From NCBI GenBank assembly GCA_019428955.1, contig JAHYJF010000237.1, positions 1 to 5,437 on the forward strand: DNA of 5,437 bases, read 5' to 3'. A program made the translations under genes and the position numbers. Positions 5,352-5,437 of this stretch are shown here, in pieces. The DNA comes from Burkholderiaceae bacterium. GTDB lineage: Bacteria > Pseudomonadota > Gammaproteobacteria > Burkholderiales > Burkholderiaceae_E. Below the pieces are notes generated by a model. That model was not told the origin of the DNA. It worked only from the letters and a program-made list of their open reading frames with translations, and made no database searches. Within the stretch, counting starts at the first letter, position 1, and the number at the start of each line of letters is the position of its first letter.

Positions 5352-5437
5352 CTAGGCGACCATATCGAGTGAGTTCAGGTTTGCATAGAAGGCCTCCTCT
5401 GCTTCTGCGGGCGGGACGTAGCCGATGGGGCCGAGAA
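5352..5437 (-). CDS. IS3-family transposase OrfB, C-terminal 27 residues (partial)
   Basis: The minus strand from the window edge encodes LGPIGYVPPAEAEEAFYANL and then NSLDMVA, followed by TAG at 5354-5352. The GYVPPAEAEEAF phrase corresponds to the extreme C-terminus of IS3-family integrase-type transposases (the xxLGYRPPAEFE-like end after the DDE domain). The catalytic DDE residues lie upstream, outside the window, so activity cannot be judged. The stop is 41 bases from the proposed element end, a normal distance for this family. Too short for subgroup assignment. Confidence 0.8.
   Translation of the reverse strand, partial: LGPIGYVPPAEAEEAFYANLNSLDMVA

Larger units (their letters stand above)
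5311..5437 (-). mobile_element. IS3-family insertion sequence, downstream end (continues beyond window)
   Basis: The last 127 bases hold the 3' end of an IS3-type transposase gene, a short non-coding tail and a terminal repeat. The element boundary is placed at 5311, where the plus strand begins TGAACCGCCCCGGG, a sequence I know as the outer end of many IS3-family inverted repeats (they typically start TGA and end TCA). Immediately outside it the terminase small-subunit frame is native. IS3 elements usually duplicate 3-4 bp of target. The adjacent target bases are GGT (5308-5310), and the matching copy would lie beyond the window. The transposase runs in the same direction as the prophage genes. 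Confidence 0.82.

Noticed and set aside
1..5437. A gene transfer agent cluster (common in Rhodobacterales)
   Set aside because: The GpA-type terminase with gpW, ClpP-type protease and gpD decoration protein is the lambda-like arrangement. The Rhodobacter-type gene transfer agent uses a different terminase/portal lineage and gene order.

Overview
The window is a GC-rich piece of a lambda-type prophage head module, read entirely on the minus strand. It is cut at its upstream end by an insertion sequence. High GC, strongly G/C-ending codons and the protein flavour (GpA-type terminase, ClpP-type head protease, HDPD decoration protein) suggest an alphaproteobacterium, most likely of the Rhodobacterales (Paracoccus/Rhodobacter-like). 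That host call rests on resemblance remembered from protein families, not on a search.

Layout from high to low coordinates, which is the direction of transcription. 5437-5311 is the downstream end of an IS3-family element, with the last 27 codons of its transposase, the stop codon, and the terminal inverted repeat ending at 5311. 5310-5096 is the C-terminal 70 codons of a terminase small subunit (Nu1-like); its N-terminal part has been separated or lost through the IS. 5091-3142 is the large terminase subunit (GpA family). 3139-2924 is a gpW-like head-tail joining protein. 2920-1394 is the portal protein, broken by an in-frame amber codon at 2461-2459. 1389-343 is a ClpP-type head maturation protease with an acidic linker and a C-terminal tail. 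338-1 is the head decoration protein gpD, which runs off the window edge. Gaps between consecutive genes are only 2-4 nt, so this is one tightly packed and probably translationally coupled operon. No stretch above 300 bases lacks a gene. No promoter, terminator, tRNA or CRISPR array was seen.

Together the genes would dock DNA at the portal and pump it into the procapsid (small and large terminase, portal), process the scaffold/capsid (protease), stabilise the filled head (gpD) and close the head-tail connection (gpW). Two independent lesions, the IS inside the small terminase and the nonsense codon in the portal, mean the prophage as written should not make particles, although all other reading frames are intact. 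This suggests recent decay or a sequencing error at the amber site.

I found no sign of a new defence or regulatory system. The points most worth checking are the amber codon and the perfect 9-bp tandem repeat around it, the exact IS junction, and a roughly 195-bp patch of atypical codon use inside the protease linker.
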